NCBI GenBank assembly: GCA_963677185.1
Contig: OY781889.1
Span: 186,001-250,000 of the forward strand
DNA from: G963677185 sp963677185
GTDB taxonomy: Bacteria; Bacillota; Syntrophomonadia; Syntrophomonadales; Syntrophomonadaceae
DNA: 64,000 nucleotides
Direction: 5' to 3'
This document shows, piece by piece, positions 42,606 through 51,379 of this stretch. Below the pieces are notes generated by a model. The model searched no databases, was not told the origin of the DNA, and saw only the letters and a list, made by a program, of their open reading frames with translations. Each line of letters begins with the position of its first letter. Position 1 is the stretch's first letter. The position numbers and the translations under genes were made by a program.

Positions 42606-43985
42606 TCAGTCTGCCTCCCCCATTTTCAGGAGATTATACGGATTCAAAAGCTCAAGCAGCCGATCTTCTTCCAGCATTCCAAGGTTTCGGTTAGCCTGAA
42701 CCAGATCCGTTTGATTAACCTGCATATGCTTCCAGAGTTCTTCGGCCCGTTCATAGCCTATTTCGGGCAGAAGAGCAGTTATCAGGGCATTACTGCGATA
42801 TAGATTTTCCTTTAACCTGATCAGGTCTGCTTCAATATCCCGGATGCAATATTTAACCGCTTTTTCGTCCACCCGCTGCAGCAACTCCAGTGACTCAAGC
42901 AGGCTGTAGGTCATCAGGGGAAGAAAGGCGTTCAGCTCCAAATGCCCGGCAGCTACAGTATTAACGATTATCGAATCATTGCCCAGCACTTTCATGCCGG
43001 CCTGGACCATCATCTCTGGAATCACCGGATTAACCTTGCCCGGCATAATGCTGGAACCCCTGAATAAGGGTTTCAGCATTATTTCGCCGCAGACATCCGA
43101 GGAAAGGAAACGCAGATCGTTGCCAATCTTTATTAAATTAGCAGCGTGGGAGCGCATTATGCCGCTGAGTTCTGCAAACACATCCTGATTGCTGGTGGCA
43201 TCCACCATATTTTCAGCCCTGGCGATAGTCAAACCGGTAATGCGGCGCAGCTCGCCAGTTACCATGAATATATATTTTCGTGGTGCCGTAATCCCGGTTC
43301 CAACGGCGGTTCCGCCGAGATTCAGGGTTTTAATGCGCTCATATGATTTAAAGACCCGCCAGCGGTCCCGGGCGATGGCTTCCGCCCAGGCCCCGAATTC
43401 CATGCCCAGAGAAACCGGCACTGCCGCCTGGTACTGGGTGCGTCCTGATTTTACCATGCCCGCAAACGCCTGCTCCTTTTCCTGTAAGGCAGATTGCATG
43501 GCCTCTATGCTGCTTTCCAGGGCTTTAAGACTATAAATGACCGCTATCCGCGCAGCAGTCGGGATAACATCGTTAGTGGACTGGTAACAGTTCGCATCAT
43601 TCAGGGGATGGATCAGGTCATAACGTCCCTTTTTGCATCCCTTGATTTCCAGGGCGCGATTAGCCAGTACTTCGTTAATATTAAAATTCGTGGCAGTGCC
43701 GGCACCGCCCTGCAGCGGATCAACTATGATCTGCCCGTCCCAGCGCCCTTCTTCCAGCTCTTCCGCTGCCTGTATCAGCGCATCAGCCCGGGTTGCATCC
43801 ATGTGCCCCAGCTGCCTTATCGTTATAAAAGCTGCCTTTTTTACCTGGGCCAGGCTGCGAATAAAAACCCGCTGCCAGCGATAGCCTGATACATTATAGA
43901 TTTCGGCGGCCCGAGCCGTGGCAATTCCGTAATAAGCATCATCCGGTATTTGTTTATCTCCCAGGTAATCACTTTCCAAGCGCAT
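42606..43985 (-). CDS. aspA: Aspartate ammonia-lyase, within the hydrogenase maturation operon
   Basis: Cleaves aspartate to fumarate and ammonia. 459 residues from the ATG at 43985, which follows AAGGTGATG. It shows the aspartase features GDKQIPDDAYYG, NFNINEVLANRA, STNDVIPTAARIA, and the signature GSSIMPGKVNPVIPE with the mobile-loop Ser. It sits between hydE (13 bases) and hydF (one base). The context suggests the ammonia it releases supports synthesis of the bridging amine of the H-cluster, but a general catabolic role is not excluded. Confidence 0.93.
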   Translation of the reverse strand: MRLESDYLGDKQIPDDAYYGIATARAAEIYNVSGYRWQRVFIRSLAQVKKAAFITIRQLGHMDATRADALIQAAEELEEGRWDGQIIVDPLQGGAGTATNFNINEVLANRALEIKGCKKGRYDLIHPLNDANCYQSTNDVIPTAARIAVIYSLKALESSIEAMQSALQEKEQAFAGMVKSGRTQYQAAVPVSLGMEFGAWAEAIARDRWRVFKSYERIKTLNLGGTAVGTGITAPRKYIFMVTGELRRITGLTIARAENMVDATSNQDVFAELSGIMRSHAANLIKIGNDLRFLSSDVCGEIMLKPLFRGSSIMPGKVNPVIPEMMVQAGMKVLGNDSIIVNTVAAGHLELNAFLPLMTYSLLESLELLQRVDEKAVKYCIRDIEADLIRLKENLYRSNALITALLPEIGYERAEELWKHMQVNQTDLVQANRNLGMLEEDRLLELLNPYNLLKMGEAD

Positions 43986-43998
43986 TTCATCACCTTCT

Positions 43999-45096
43999 TC
44001 AGCTTTCTGCTGCAACCGGGCCAGCCGATTCCGGTCCAGGATAGCGCTGATTTCGCACCCTGTAATAATGCCGGGAATTGCCCTGTTTCCAATAGGCCAG
44101 CCGGTACCCCGCCTTTTCGACTTCTATCTGGAGGCATTCTAGATCCTTAAAGGACTTGTTGGCGTACAGGCTGTAATCAGCGCGCTGTTCTATCGGGGTC
44201 ATTACCGGCATCACCACATTGGCACCGGCTTTCAGTCCCAGCTGCAAACCCTGGCCGCCCAGGCTCTGCAAAGCGGTTGAACAGACCATGTTAATATCTT
44301 TCAGCAGTAAACGTGAAAGTGCCATCATTTTCAGGGTTCCTGCCCATGGATCAATGGTTATTTTCCGTTTGCTCCGAGCCAGTGGTGTATTAGGATGCGG
44401 AATATACGGTCCCAAACCCAGCATGTCAATATCCCAGGACTGGAAGAAATGTAAATCTTCCAGCAGATCCCTGGTGCTTTGCCCGGGTATTCCTACCATA
44501 ATGCCAGTGCCCAGCTGGTAATCGTTGTCCTTGAGAGCAGCCAGGCATTCGAGGCGCCGTTCGTAGCTCTGCTGCGGTGGGTGAATACTCCTGAAAAGCA
44601 CTGGATTCGAACTTTCTACACGCAGCAGGTAACGATCTGCTCCGGCCTCTCTCAACCTGTGATATTGCTTCCAGGAAAGCTCGCCCACGCTCAGGGTTAT
44701 TCCCAGCTCTTCTCCGCCGTATTTCGATGCTATTTCTTTGATTTTCTTAACCAGTTCCACCAGCCAGACCGCTTCGAGTTCTCCGGCCAGATCGCCCGAC
44801 TGCAGGGCAATGGATTGATATCCAGTATTATAGGCCTGTTCAGCCAGTTCCAGGATGCTGGAATCCCCCATGGAATATCGGTGCAGCCCCGAATTATCCC
44901 GGCGCAAGCCGCAGTATAAGCAATTCTGCGTACACTGATTCGAAAACTCGATTAAGCCGCGCATATATACTTCGTTGCCCAATTCTGACAGCCGGTACTC
45001 CTCGGCTGTGTTCAGAATTTCGTCAAGCACGGCCGGATCGTCGCTTTCCAGGTATTCAATAACGCTCCTATCATCCAGAGCTAATTCCAATGCCAT
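43999..45096 (-). CDS. hydE: [FeFe] hydrogenase maturation radical SAM protein HydE
   Basis: 365 residues from the ATG at 45096 (AGGTG upstream). The radical-SAM cluster motif is CTQNCLYCGLR near residue 52, followed by GYQSIALQSGDL, ADRYLLRVESSNP, GTGIMVGIPGQS and GPYIPHPNTPL, all HydE/BioB-like. It acts on the HydG-derived iron-cyanide-carbonyl complex to build the di-iron subcluster. Its position between hydG and aspA-hydF removes doubt from BioB-like alternatives. Confidence 0.95.
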   Translation of the reverse strand: MALELALDDRSVIEYLESDDPAVLDEILNTAEEYRLSELGNEVYMRGLIEFSNQCTQNCLYCGLRRDNSGLHRYSMGDSSILELAEQAYNTGYQSIALQSGDLAGELEAVWLVELVKKIKEIASKYGGEELGITLSVGELSWKQYHRLREAGADRYLLRVESSNPVLFRSIHPPQQSYERRLECLAALKDNDYQLGTGIMVGIPGQSTRDLLEDLHFFQSWDIDMLGLGPYIPHPNTPLARSKRKITIDPWAGTLKMMALSRLLLKDINMVCSTALQSLGGQGLQLGLKAGANVVMPVMTPIEQRADYSLYANKSFKDLECLQIEVEKAGYRLAYWKQGNSRHYYRVRNQRYPGPESAGPVAAES

Positions 45097-45169
45097 AATT
45101 GCACCTGTCCCATGTCTCTTTCTTCGGTCCACCAGTTCATCCAATGTATATTATGCATATTTATACCTT

Positions 45170-46633
45170 CTACAAAAACAAGTCACGTTCACCCTGGTCA
45201 ATACGATCCATCATTTGCCTTACGGTGGCTTTCACTTTTTCACCGGGCAGGGCTTCGAATTCCTTGTCAATAAGATAAGACGCAACCGCCACCGTTTCCT
45301 CGCTGGCATAATCCAGCAGGTATTCCTTGAATGTCAAAATGGCGTTGGGCATGCACAGGTTGTGGATCTTGGCTCCCTTGGCCAGGCCCATGAAACACTC
45401 TCCGGTGCGCCCGCAACGGTAATCCGCAGTACAAAAAGAGGTTATATAACCCAGCTTCGCCATGTCCCGGATAGCTTCATCCAGGCTGCGGCTATCCCCC
45501 AGCATAAACTGCTGCTTTTCCGGTTCCAGGTTTTCCTTGCTGTATGATCCGGTTCCGATATTGGAGCCGGCATCAATCTGGGTACAGCCGACATTAATGA
45601 CATCATTGCGCACTTCAGCTCTTTCGCGGGCAGTTAGAATCATGCCGGTATAGGGCACCGACAGGCGAATGACGGTGACCAGCTTCTTGAAGGTCTCATC
45701 ATCAACCAGATGCTTGCTATTTTTTGCGAACGGCGTATTTACGGCAGGCTGCATGCGGGGAAACGATATCGTATGCGGTCCGATTCCTCCGAATTGTTTT
45801 TCTAAATCTATGGTATGCGCAAGCAGGCCCATCACTTCGAATTTCCAGTCGTTCAGACCGAAAAGCGCTCCAATGCCCACGTCATCCACACCTGCATCCA
45901 TAGCCCGGTGCAAAGAGTAAAGCCGCCACAGATAATTGGCTTTAAGCCCGCGCGGGTGAAGCTTTTTATAGGTTTCCTTGTGATAGGTTTCCTGAAACAC
46001 CTGGAAGGTCCCAATGCCCACTTCATGAAGCTTCTTCAGGTCTTCGCTTGCCATGGGAGCGGCATTTACGTTTACTCGGCGGATTTCTCCGTTGCCTTCC
46101 CTGGTCGCATAGGCTACTTTCAGTGTTTCAGCAATATAGTCTACATCTGACATGGGATGTTCGCCGTAAACCATTATCAGGCGCTTATGGCCCTTGTTAA
46201 CCAGGGCGCGAATCTCACCGGCCAGCTCTTCCATGTTCAGCCGTACCCGGTGGGTTTCCTTGTTTTCGCTCCTGAATCCACAGTAAACACAGCTATTAAC
46301 GCAGTAGTTGCTAACATACAAGGGAGCAAAGGTCACAATGCGGCGCCCATAGACTTTTTCCTTGATTTTCAGCCCGGCGGCATACATCTCCTGCCAGATT
46401 TCTTCGTTTTCGTTGTTGAGTAAAATTGCGGTTTCATGTGGTTCCAAACGCTGCAGATCCAGTGATTTAGCGATGATATCGCGAAGCTCGCTATTGGAAG
46501 GGCCGCGCTTTTTCATGAGGGTTTCCTGAATGAAAAACTCGTTGATAAAATCCTTGCCGTCGATGAGATATTTGTCAATTTGTTCAGGTTTGACAACCCC
46601 GTTAACCCAGTCTTGAACAGATACAGCATTCAT
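45170..46633 (-). CDS. hydG: [FeFe] hydrogenase maturation radical SAM protein HydG
   Basis: Tyrosine lyase that makes CO and cyanide ligands for the H-cluster. 487 residues. The SAM-cluster motif is CVNSCVYCGFR near 90, and the second cluster for the dangler iron lies in the C-terminal CTADYRCGRTGECFMGLAKG region with its Cys residues. GRRIVTFAPLYVSNYC and GIGPHTISFPRMQPA are family-typical. A GGAGGAAG precedes the ATG. The gene is separated from the upstream regulator by a repeat tract. Confidence 0.97.
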   Translation of the reverse strand: MNAVSVQDWVNGVVKPEQIDKYLIDGKDFINEFFIQETLMKKRGPSNSELRDIIAKSLDLQRLEPHETAILLNNENEEIWQEMYAAGLKIKEKVYGRRIVTFAPLYVSNYCVNSCVYCGFRSENKETHRVRLNMEELAGEIRALVNKGHKRLIMVYGEHPMSDVDYIAETLKVAYATREGNGEIRRVNVNAAPMASEDLKKLHEVGIGTFQVFQETYHKETYKKLHPRGLKANYLWRLYSLHRAMDAGVDDVGIGALFGLNDWKFEVMGLLAHTIDLEKQFGGIGPHTISFPRMQPAVNTPFAKNSKHLVDDETFKKLVTVIRLSVPYTGMILTARERAEVRNDVINVGCTQIDAGSNIGTGSYSKENLEPEKQQFMLGDSRSLDEAIRDMAKLGYITSFCTADYRCGRTGECFMGLAKGAKIHNLCMPNAILTFKEYLLDYASEETVAVASYLIDKEFEALPGEKVKATVRQMMDRIDQGERDLFL

Positions 46634-46734
46634 TTTTCTTCCTCCTCTAAAATGTTAGATTTCTCCTTCAAGCTTGACGAGTCTGACCTGGTTCCCGCCC
46701 CTCAAAATCAGCATTGCCTCATTTTCAGGGCATA

Positions 46735-46886
46735 TATTTTCACTTTTACCGTTTTACGTTTGACGTTTTACCTTTTCCCGTTTTACGTCTCACGTTTCAC
46801 TTTTCCCGTCTCACGTTTCACGTTTCACTTTTCACGTTTCACTTATCCCGTTTCCCGTTTCCCGTCTCCCGTCTCCCGTTTTACAC
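46735..46886. repeat. Degenerate micro-repeat tract (CGTTTCAC / CCCGTCTC units)
   Basis: About 150 bases of pyrimidine-rich text made of 7-10 bp units of the type (C/T)CACGTTT, TTCCCGTTT and CCCGTCTC. It almost fills the gap between hydG and the upstream regulator gene and enters the last codons of neither. There is no spacer regularity and no coding potential. Such tracts occur sporadically in clostridial and other genomes and have no known function. Confidence 0.8.
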
Positions 46887-47129
46887 CCCTTTGGTGAGCG
46901 CGCTTTTAACCGTAACGCCTTTAATATTGCCCAGCTTGCCGGTCAGCGCTCCAATATGATCGGTGCTGCCGTCAACTATTATGGAAATAACTGCTAATTC
47001 CCGTTTTTGATAAGGAATACCCATGCGTCCCACAATCATATCAGCGTAATCGCTCAGAATCTGGTTAACTTTAGGAGCCGCATCCCGGTCTTCAATTACA
47101 ATGCCAATCACACCCAGACGAGTATCCAT
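46881..47129 (-). CDS. TM1266-family iron-only hydrogenase system regulator
   Basis: 82 residues with an ACT-like beta-alpha-beta pattern: LGVIGIVIEDRDAAPKVNQI, then MIVGRMGIPYQKRELAVISI and GSTDHIGALTGKLGNIKGV. This matches the TM1266 family found next to hydEFG in Clostridia and Thermotogae and thought to regulate the hydrogenase system, although its ligand is unknown. It is the first gene of the maturation operon, behind a good promoter. Confidence 0.88.
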   Translation of the reverse strand: MDTRLGVIGIVIEDRDAAPKVNQILSDYADMIVGRMGIPYQKRELAVISIIVDGSTDHIGALTGKLGNIKGVTVKSALTKGV

Positions 47130-47387
47130 ACCGCCACACTCCCTTCATGGATTCCAGGCCTTCATGGCCGATACACTAAATGCAGTCATTTGGTCACGCT
47201 GCATTACCCCGCTTATATAATGTTTGCATCTGTTCCGAATAAAATAAAAAGCGCTGTCCATAAACTGGCCAGCGATCAATCATAATCTTATATGACGACC
47301 CCTGTGCTCAGTCTCAACCTTGCCGTTCAGGGCTGATTTATTTCAGCAACTCGCAGTCAGCCATTCAGCCTTCTGCTTATTAACAGG

Positions 47388-47416
47388 ATTATACTGCACA
47401 ATATTTGTGATGTAAA
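47388..47416 (-). promoter_or_regulatory. Promoter and palindrome of the hydrogenase maturation operon
   Basis: On the minus strand TTTACA (47416-47411) and TATAAT (47393-47388) are 17 bases apart. The spacer contains a perfect palindrome CACAA-TAT-TTGTG (47397-47409), placed where a bound repressor would block RNA polymerase. The leader to the first gene is about 255 bases. Confidence 0.65.
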
Positions 47417-47475
47417 GTACATACCCATGATTTAATTGCCTGAAACATAACTCCACATAACTCCACATAATAAAA

Positions 47476-47510
47476 ATCCACTGGCCAGGCTGAAATCCTG
47501 GCCAGTGGAT
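47476..47510 (-). terminator. Terminator of the hydCBA operon
   Basis: A perfect 14-bp stem ATCCACTGGCCAGG (47476-47489) with its complement at 47497-47510, seven-base loop, followed on the minus strand by TTTTTATTATG. It lies 11 bases after the hydA stop. Confidence 0.92.
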
Positions 47511-47521
47511 GAGACTCCTGT

Positions 47522-49246
47522 TTACAGAACGCTCTTATTCTTGGCGTGGTAATGAGTGTGCAGCAGTTCGTGGGATTTGTGGCCCAGCGGTTCGTGCAGG
47601 AACTCATCATAAAGGGCTTTGACTTCCTGATTTTCGTGGGATTTGCGTACTGCACATTCGGTATCTTCCACATAGATAGCATCTATGCGCTCTACTCTGC
47701 GTGCATTGCGCTTGGTATAGGGCTGTCCGCCGCCGCCTACGCAGCCGCCGGGGCAAGCCATGATTTCAATGAAGTGATAGGGGGATTCGCCGGCACGCAC
47801 CTGATCCATTACCTGGCGGGCATTGGACAGGCTGTGAGCAATTGCTACCCTTACTTTGGTGCCGGCCAGGTCCAGCTCGGCTTCCTTGATGCCTTCGAAA
47901 CCGCGGCATACTTCGAAGTTGACGTTTTCCAGGGTGTTGCCGGTTACAACCTCGTATACGGTTCTTACGGCAGCTTCCATAACCCCGCCGGTGGCGCCAA
48001 ATATAACAGCAGCGCCGGTATATTCGCCCATCCAGTTATCAAATGGTGATTCGGGAAGCTTGGTGAAGTCAATGCCGCTCTGTCGGAACAGACGTCCTAT
48101 TTCGCGAGTGGTCAGAACGATATCAACATCCTGGAATCCGCTGGAATTCATTTCCGGACGGGCTGCTTCGTATTTCTTGGCCACGCAAGGCATAATCGAT
48201 ACGGAGAATATCTTCGCAGGATCAACTCCCAGTTTTTCAGCGTAATAGGTTTTCGCCAGTGCGCCGAACATCTGCTGCGGAGATTTACAGGTGGACAGGT
48301 TGTCCAGCAAGTCAGGATAGAAGGTTTCACAGAAATTAATCCATCCGGGGCTGCAGGAAGTGAACATCGGCAGCTTGCCGCCTTCCTTCAGTCTTTTCAG
48401 TAGTTCGTTGCCTTCTTCCAAAATGGTTAAGTCAGCCGTGAAGTTAGTGTGCAGAACCTTGTCAAAGCCAATCTGGCGCAGGCCGTTAACAAAAACGCCC
48501 ATCGCCATTTCGCCGACGCCCAGACCCACTTCTTCAGCTATGGCCAATCTTACGGCCGGGGCTATCTGGGTTATAACGATCATATCCGGGTCCGCTACAG
48601 CAGCCAGGAATTCGTCGATGTATTCCACTTCGCCGATGGCGCCTACCGGGCAGGCATGGATGCACTGGCCGCACATTACGCAGGGGCTGTCGATCAGATC
48701 TTTGCCCATAGTGGGAACGACCATGGTATGAACGCCGCGGCCTTCAACACCCAGGGCGTTAACTGACTGAACAACGCTGCAAGCTTCAATACAGCGGCGG
48801 CACAGAACGCACTTGTCCGGATCTCTGAACAGTGACGGGGTGGACCAGTCTTGATCCAGACCACGCACGGTTATTTCAAACGGATTTTCGCGGATGTTGA
48901 ATTCCGCAGCCAGGTCCTGCAGTTCGCAATAGCCATTACGCATGCAGTTCAGGCAATCCTGGGGATGATTGGCCAGAATCAGTTCCAAAATGGTCTTTCT
49001 GGCTTCGATTACTTTTGGAGTATTGGTCTTGATGACCATTCCGTCATAAACGGGTATCGCGCAGGCCGCCTGCAACAGTCTGTTGCCTTCGACTTCGCAT
49101 ACGCAAACCCGGCAGTTGGCTTTGACCGTTTGGTCAGGATGCCAGCATAAAGTTGGAATTTTGATACCGACTTCAGCAGCTGCCTGCAGGATGGTTGAGC
49201 CATCGGCGACGGTTACTTGCATACCATTAATTGTTACGTTTGCCAT
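47522..49246 (-). CDS. hydA: NADH-linked [FeFe] hydrogenase catalytic subunit HydA
   Basis: 574 residues. The N-terminus is a 2Fe-2S ferredoxin domain (Cys34, CRVCVC at 45-50, Cys62), then a His-Cys3 4Fe-4S site (HPQDCLNC..C at 94-107) and two 4Fe-4S motifs (146-156, 189-199). The H-cluster domain has L1 TSCSPGW (296-302), L2 IMPCVAKKYE and L3 EIMACPGGCVGGGGQP, all cluster cysteines present. At 299, where most enzymes have the proton-relay Cys (TSCCP), this has Ser. With HydB and HydC it forms the trimer that couples NADH, with or without ferredoxin, to H2. A Thr/His-rich tail ends the protein. Confidence 0.97.
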   Translation of the reverse strand: MANVTINGMQVTVADGSTILQAAAEVGIKIPTLCWHPDQTVKANCRVCVCEVEGNRLLQAACAIPVYDGMVIKTNTPKVIEARKTILELILANHPQDCLNCMRNGYCELQDLAAEFNIRENPFEITVRGLDQDWSTPSLFRDPDKCVLCRRCIEACSVVQSVNALGVEGRGVHTMVVPTMGKDLIDSPCVMCGQCIHACPVGAIGEVEYIDEFLAAVADPDMIVITQIAPAVRLAIAEEVGLGVGEMAMGVFVNGLRQIGFDKVLHTNFTADLTILEEGNELLKRLKEGGKLPMFTSCSPGWINFCETFYPDLLDNLSTCKSPQQMFGALAKTYYAEKLGVDPAKIFSVSIMPCVAKKYEAARPEMNSSGFQDVDIVLTTREIGRLFRQSGIDFTKLPESPFDNWMGEYTGAAVIFGATGGVMEAAVRTVYEVVTGNTLENVNFEVCRGFEGIKEAELDLAGTKVRVAIAHSLSNARQVMDQVRAGESPYHFIEIMACPGGCVGGGGQPYTKRNARRVERIDAIYVEDTECAVRKSHENQEVKALYDEFLHEPLGHKSHELLHTHYHAKNKSVL

Positions 49247-49263
49247 TTACTCTATCCCTCCTC

Positions 49264-50487
49264 CTACAGTATTTTGGCATCGTAGTCGGCTTTGAAATGC
49301 TTGATGGTGGTCAGAACCGGGGCGGGAGCCGCCTGGCCCAGGCCGCACAAACATGCAATACTCATTACATTGCCGAGTTTTTGAAGCAGTTCGACATCAA
49401 CTTCTTCACCGTATCCATCGTTAATGGCTTCCATTAATTCAGCCATTCTCGCGGTGCCTTCGCGGCAGGGCGCGCACTTTCCACAGGATTCGTGTTCGAA
49501 GAAGCCGGCGATGCGATTGACGATATCCACAACATCGCGGGTTTCGTCCATTACGAAAACGGCGCCGGAACCAAGTGATGCTCCGACAGCCGACATGCTG
49601 TCAAAAGCCACCGGGGTGTCCAGCAGGGCTTCCGGAATAAATCCGCCGGAAGTTCCGCCGATCTGGACTGCCTTGAACTTCTTGCCAGCAGGAATGCCGC
49701 CGCCAAATTTATAAACGATTTCGCGAACAGTTGCATTGGTGGGCACTTCAAAGAAAGTCCGGTTATTGACATCACCGGTCAGGGTAAAGACCTTGGTTCC
49801 GGGATAAGCGGGATTGCCGATGGCAGCATACCAATCAGCGCCCTTGTCAACGATAACCGGGATATTAGCGAAAGTTTCCACGTTATTCACAATGGTGGGC
49901 TTGCCCCACAGACCGATAACCGGCGGGAACGGAGGCTTAAAACGGGGTTCGCCTCTCTTGCCTTCGATGGACTCGATAAGAGCAGTTTCTTCGCCGCATA
50001 CATAGGCTCCAGCTCCGCTTCTTACTTCGAGATCAAAATCTTTCAAGCAGCCTTTTTCCTTGGCCTGGGCAATAGCCGCATTCAGAATTTCGATAACCTG
50101 GGGATATTCCCCGCGGCAGTAAATATAACCCTTGGTGGCACCGATGGCATAGGCGCAAATAGCCATGCCTTCAATAAGGGTCTGAGGATCGTTTTCCATT
50201 ATAATCCGGTCCTTGTAGGTTCCGGGTTCCCCTTCATCGGCATTGCAGATCACATACTTCTGATCTGCTTGAGCACTGGCAGCAAAGTTCCATTTCATTC
50301 CGCAATTGAAACCAGCTCCGCCACGGCCTCTGAGGTTGGATTTCTTTACTTCCTGTATCAGGGCGTCTTTTTCCATACTGCGTGCCTTATCCAAGGCCTT
50401 GTATCCGCCCTGGGCGATATAATCATCGATTTTGAGCGGATCAATCTTGCCATAGTTGCGCAGTACAATACGCATTTCTTCGGCCAT
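49264..50487 (-). CDS. hydB: NuoF-like NADH-binding subunit HydB
   Basis: 407 residues. GRGGAGFNCGMKW is the FMN/NADH-binding glycine loop, ICNADEGEPGTYKDR and GAYVCGEETALIESIEG are NuoF signatures, and ESCGKCAPCREG with a later CLCG form the 4Fe-4S site. Unlike Thermotoga-type HydB it lacks the N-terminal thioredoxin-like and C-terminal ferredoxin domains, the short form known from Syntrophomonas Hyd1. It oxidises NADH and passes electrons to HydA. It is closely similar along its whole length to the FDH-operon copy at 52404-53627. Confidence 0.95.
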   Translation of the reverse strand: MAEEMRIVLRNYGKIDPLKIDDYIAQGGYKALDKARSMEKDALIQEVKKSNLRGRGGAGFNCGMKWNFAASAQADQKYVICNADEGEPGTYKDRIIMENDPQTLIEGMAICAYAIGATKGYIYCRGEYPQVIEILNAAIAQAKEKGCLKDFDLEVRSGAGAYVCGEETALIESIEGKRGEPRFKPPFPPVIGLWGKPTIVNNVETFANIPVIVDKGADWYAAIGNPAYPGTKVFTLTGDVNNRTFFEVPTNATVREIVYKFGGGIPAGKKFKAVQIGGTSGGFIPEALLDTPVAFDSMSAVGASLGSGAVFVMDETRDVVDIVNRIAGFFEHESCGKCAPCREGTARMAELMEAINDGYGEEVDVELLQKLGNVMSIACLCGLGQAAPAPVLTTIKHFKADYDAKIL

Positions 50488-50542
50488 TATTTTGCTCTCC
50501 TTTCCTTAGAGTATTTAAAATGATATCGGGCATGGTGCAGGC

Positions 50543-50995
50543 TTATTTCCGGTATTCAGCCAGAATGTCAGCAACCTTGGCCGGCGAAACATCAAAAAAT
50601 GCTTTGCCGTTGACGGTGATAACGGGCGTTGCCTGACATTGTCCGACACACTCGGTATACTCAAGAGCAAAGAGACCGTCTTTTGTGCTTTCACCCATTT
50701 GAATTCCCAGCTCTCTTTCCATGGCAGCAACTACCTCGGCGGCGCCAGCGATGTGGCAAGGGGCGCTTTCGCAAATACGAACAACGTTTTTGCCCCGGGG
50801 TTCAACTGAAAACATGGAATAAAACGTTGCAACGCCGTAAGCATCAGCAGCAGGAACATTGAAAACCTGGGCAGCTTCTGCAACAGCCTCCTCGGGCAGA
50901 TAGCTGAACTCTTTTTGGATGGCGTGGAAAGCTTCGATCATGCCTCCGGGTACATCCTTGAATTGTGCGATAATATTCTGATAAGTGTGAGCCAT
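50543..50995 (-). CDS. hydC: NuoE-like 2Fe-2S subunit HydC
   Basis: 150 residues of the thioredoxin-like [2Fe-2S] NuoE family. Ligand cysteines are in CESAPCHIAGA and CVGQCQATP. FKDVPGGMIEAFHAIQKEFS and AYGVATFYSMF are family-typical. It is the first gene of hydCBA, with AGGGAGG-type site ahead, and docks on HydB. The FDH operon has a matching copy at 53656-54102. Confidence 0.95.
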   Translation of the reverse strand: MAHTYQNIIAQFKDVPGGMIEAFHAIQKEFSYLPEEAVAEAAQVFNVPAADAYGVATFYSMFSVEPRGKNVVRICESAPCHIAGAAEVVAAMERELGIQMGESTKDGLFALEYTECVGQCQATPVITVNGKAFFDVSPAKVADILAEYRK

Positions 50996-51026
50996 TCATC
51001 TTCCCTCCTTTCATAAAAATGTCAAA

Positions 51027-51043
51027 ATTTCATATAATGAAAT
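51027..51043. promoter_or_regulatory. Candidate operator of hydCBA
   Basis: ATTTCAT and ATGAAAT flank a three-base centre, and the minus strand of the centre reads like a -10 (TTATAT). The site lies just upstream of the hydC ribosome-binding site, a position suited to repression. Confidence 0.45.
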
Positions 51044-51299
51044 ACCTTGAGCTACTGTTCACTTTCTGCAGATCCGGGCTGGAATTTGCCGCATTTCCAT
51101 CATAGTACTTATCCACTCCGGTATTGCACAGAGATCAAGGATAACTTCGCCATCAATGCTCCAAGTCCTTTTCTGGTTTCAATTTGTACGTCGTCATTAT
51201 TTTTGCGTTTATTTTTATCAGGTAGTTTATTTATGAATATCTTCTATATTATGTTGTTTATTAATAAATCGATAATTGTTATTATTCCCATTTTATAAC

Positions 51300-51338
51300 A
51301 AAGGGACGGCCCCCTCTTATGACGAGGACCGTCCCTTT
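51300..51338. terminator. Terminator of the FDH operon
   Basis: AAAGGGACGG (51300-51309) pairs with CCGTCCCTTT (51329-51338), with an inner CCTC/GAGG. It stands 42 bases after the last FDH-operon gene; the exit on that strand is TTTGTTAT, on the other TTTTTGTCG. Confidence 0.75.
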
Positions 51339-51379
51339 TTGTCGTAAATTAAAGTTACTGACTATTTATACATTGGATA

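Larger units (their letters stand above)
51000..51379. other. Intergenic region between the FDH and hydCBA operons
   Basis: 380 AT-rich bases. It contains, from right to left on the minus strand, the terminator of the FDH operon (51300-51338), AT palindromes near 51250-51270 that may be part of a promoter, and a perfect inverted repeat ATTTCAT-ATA-ATGAAAT (51027-51043) ending 32 bases ahead of hydC. I could not fix one clear -35/-10 pair. No gene is supported. Confidence 0.6.

Noticed and set aside
46735..46886. CRISPR array
   Set aside because: Units of 7-10 bases without unique spacers or a constant repeat; no cas genes nearby.
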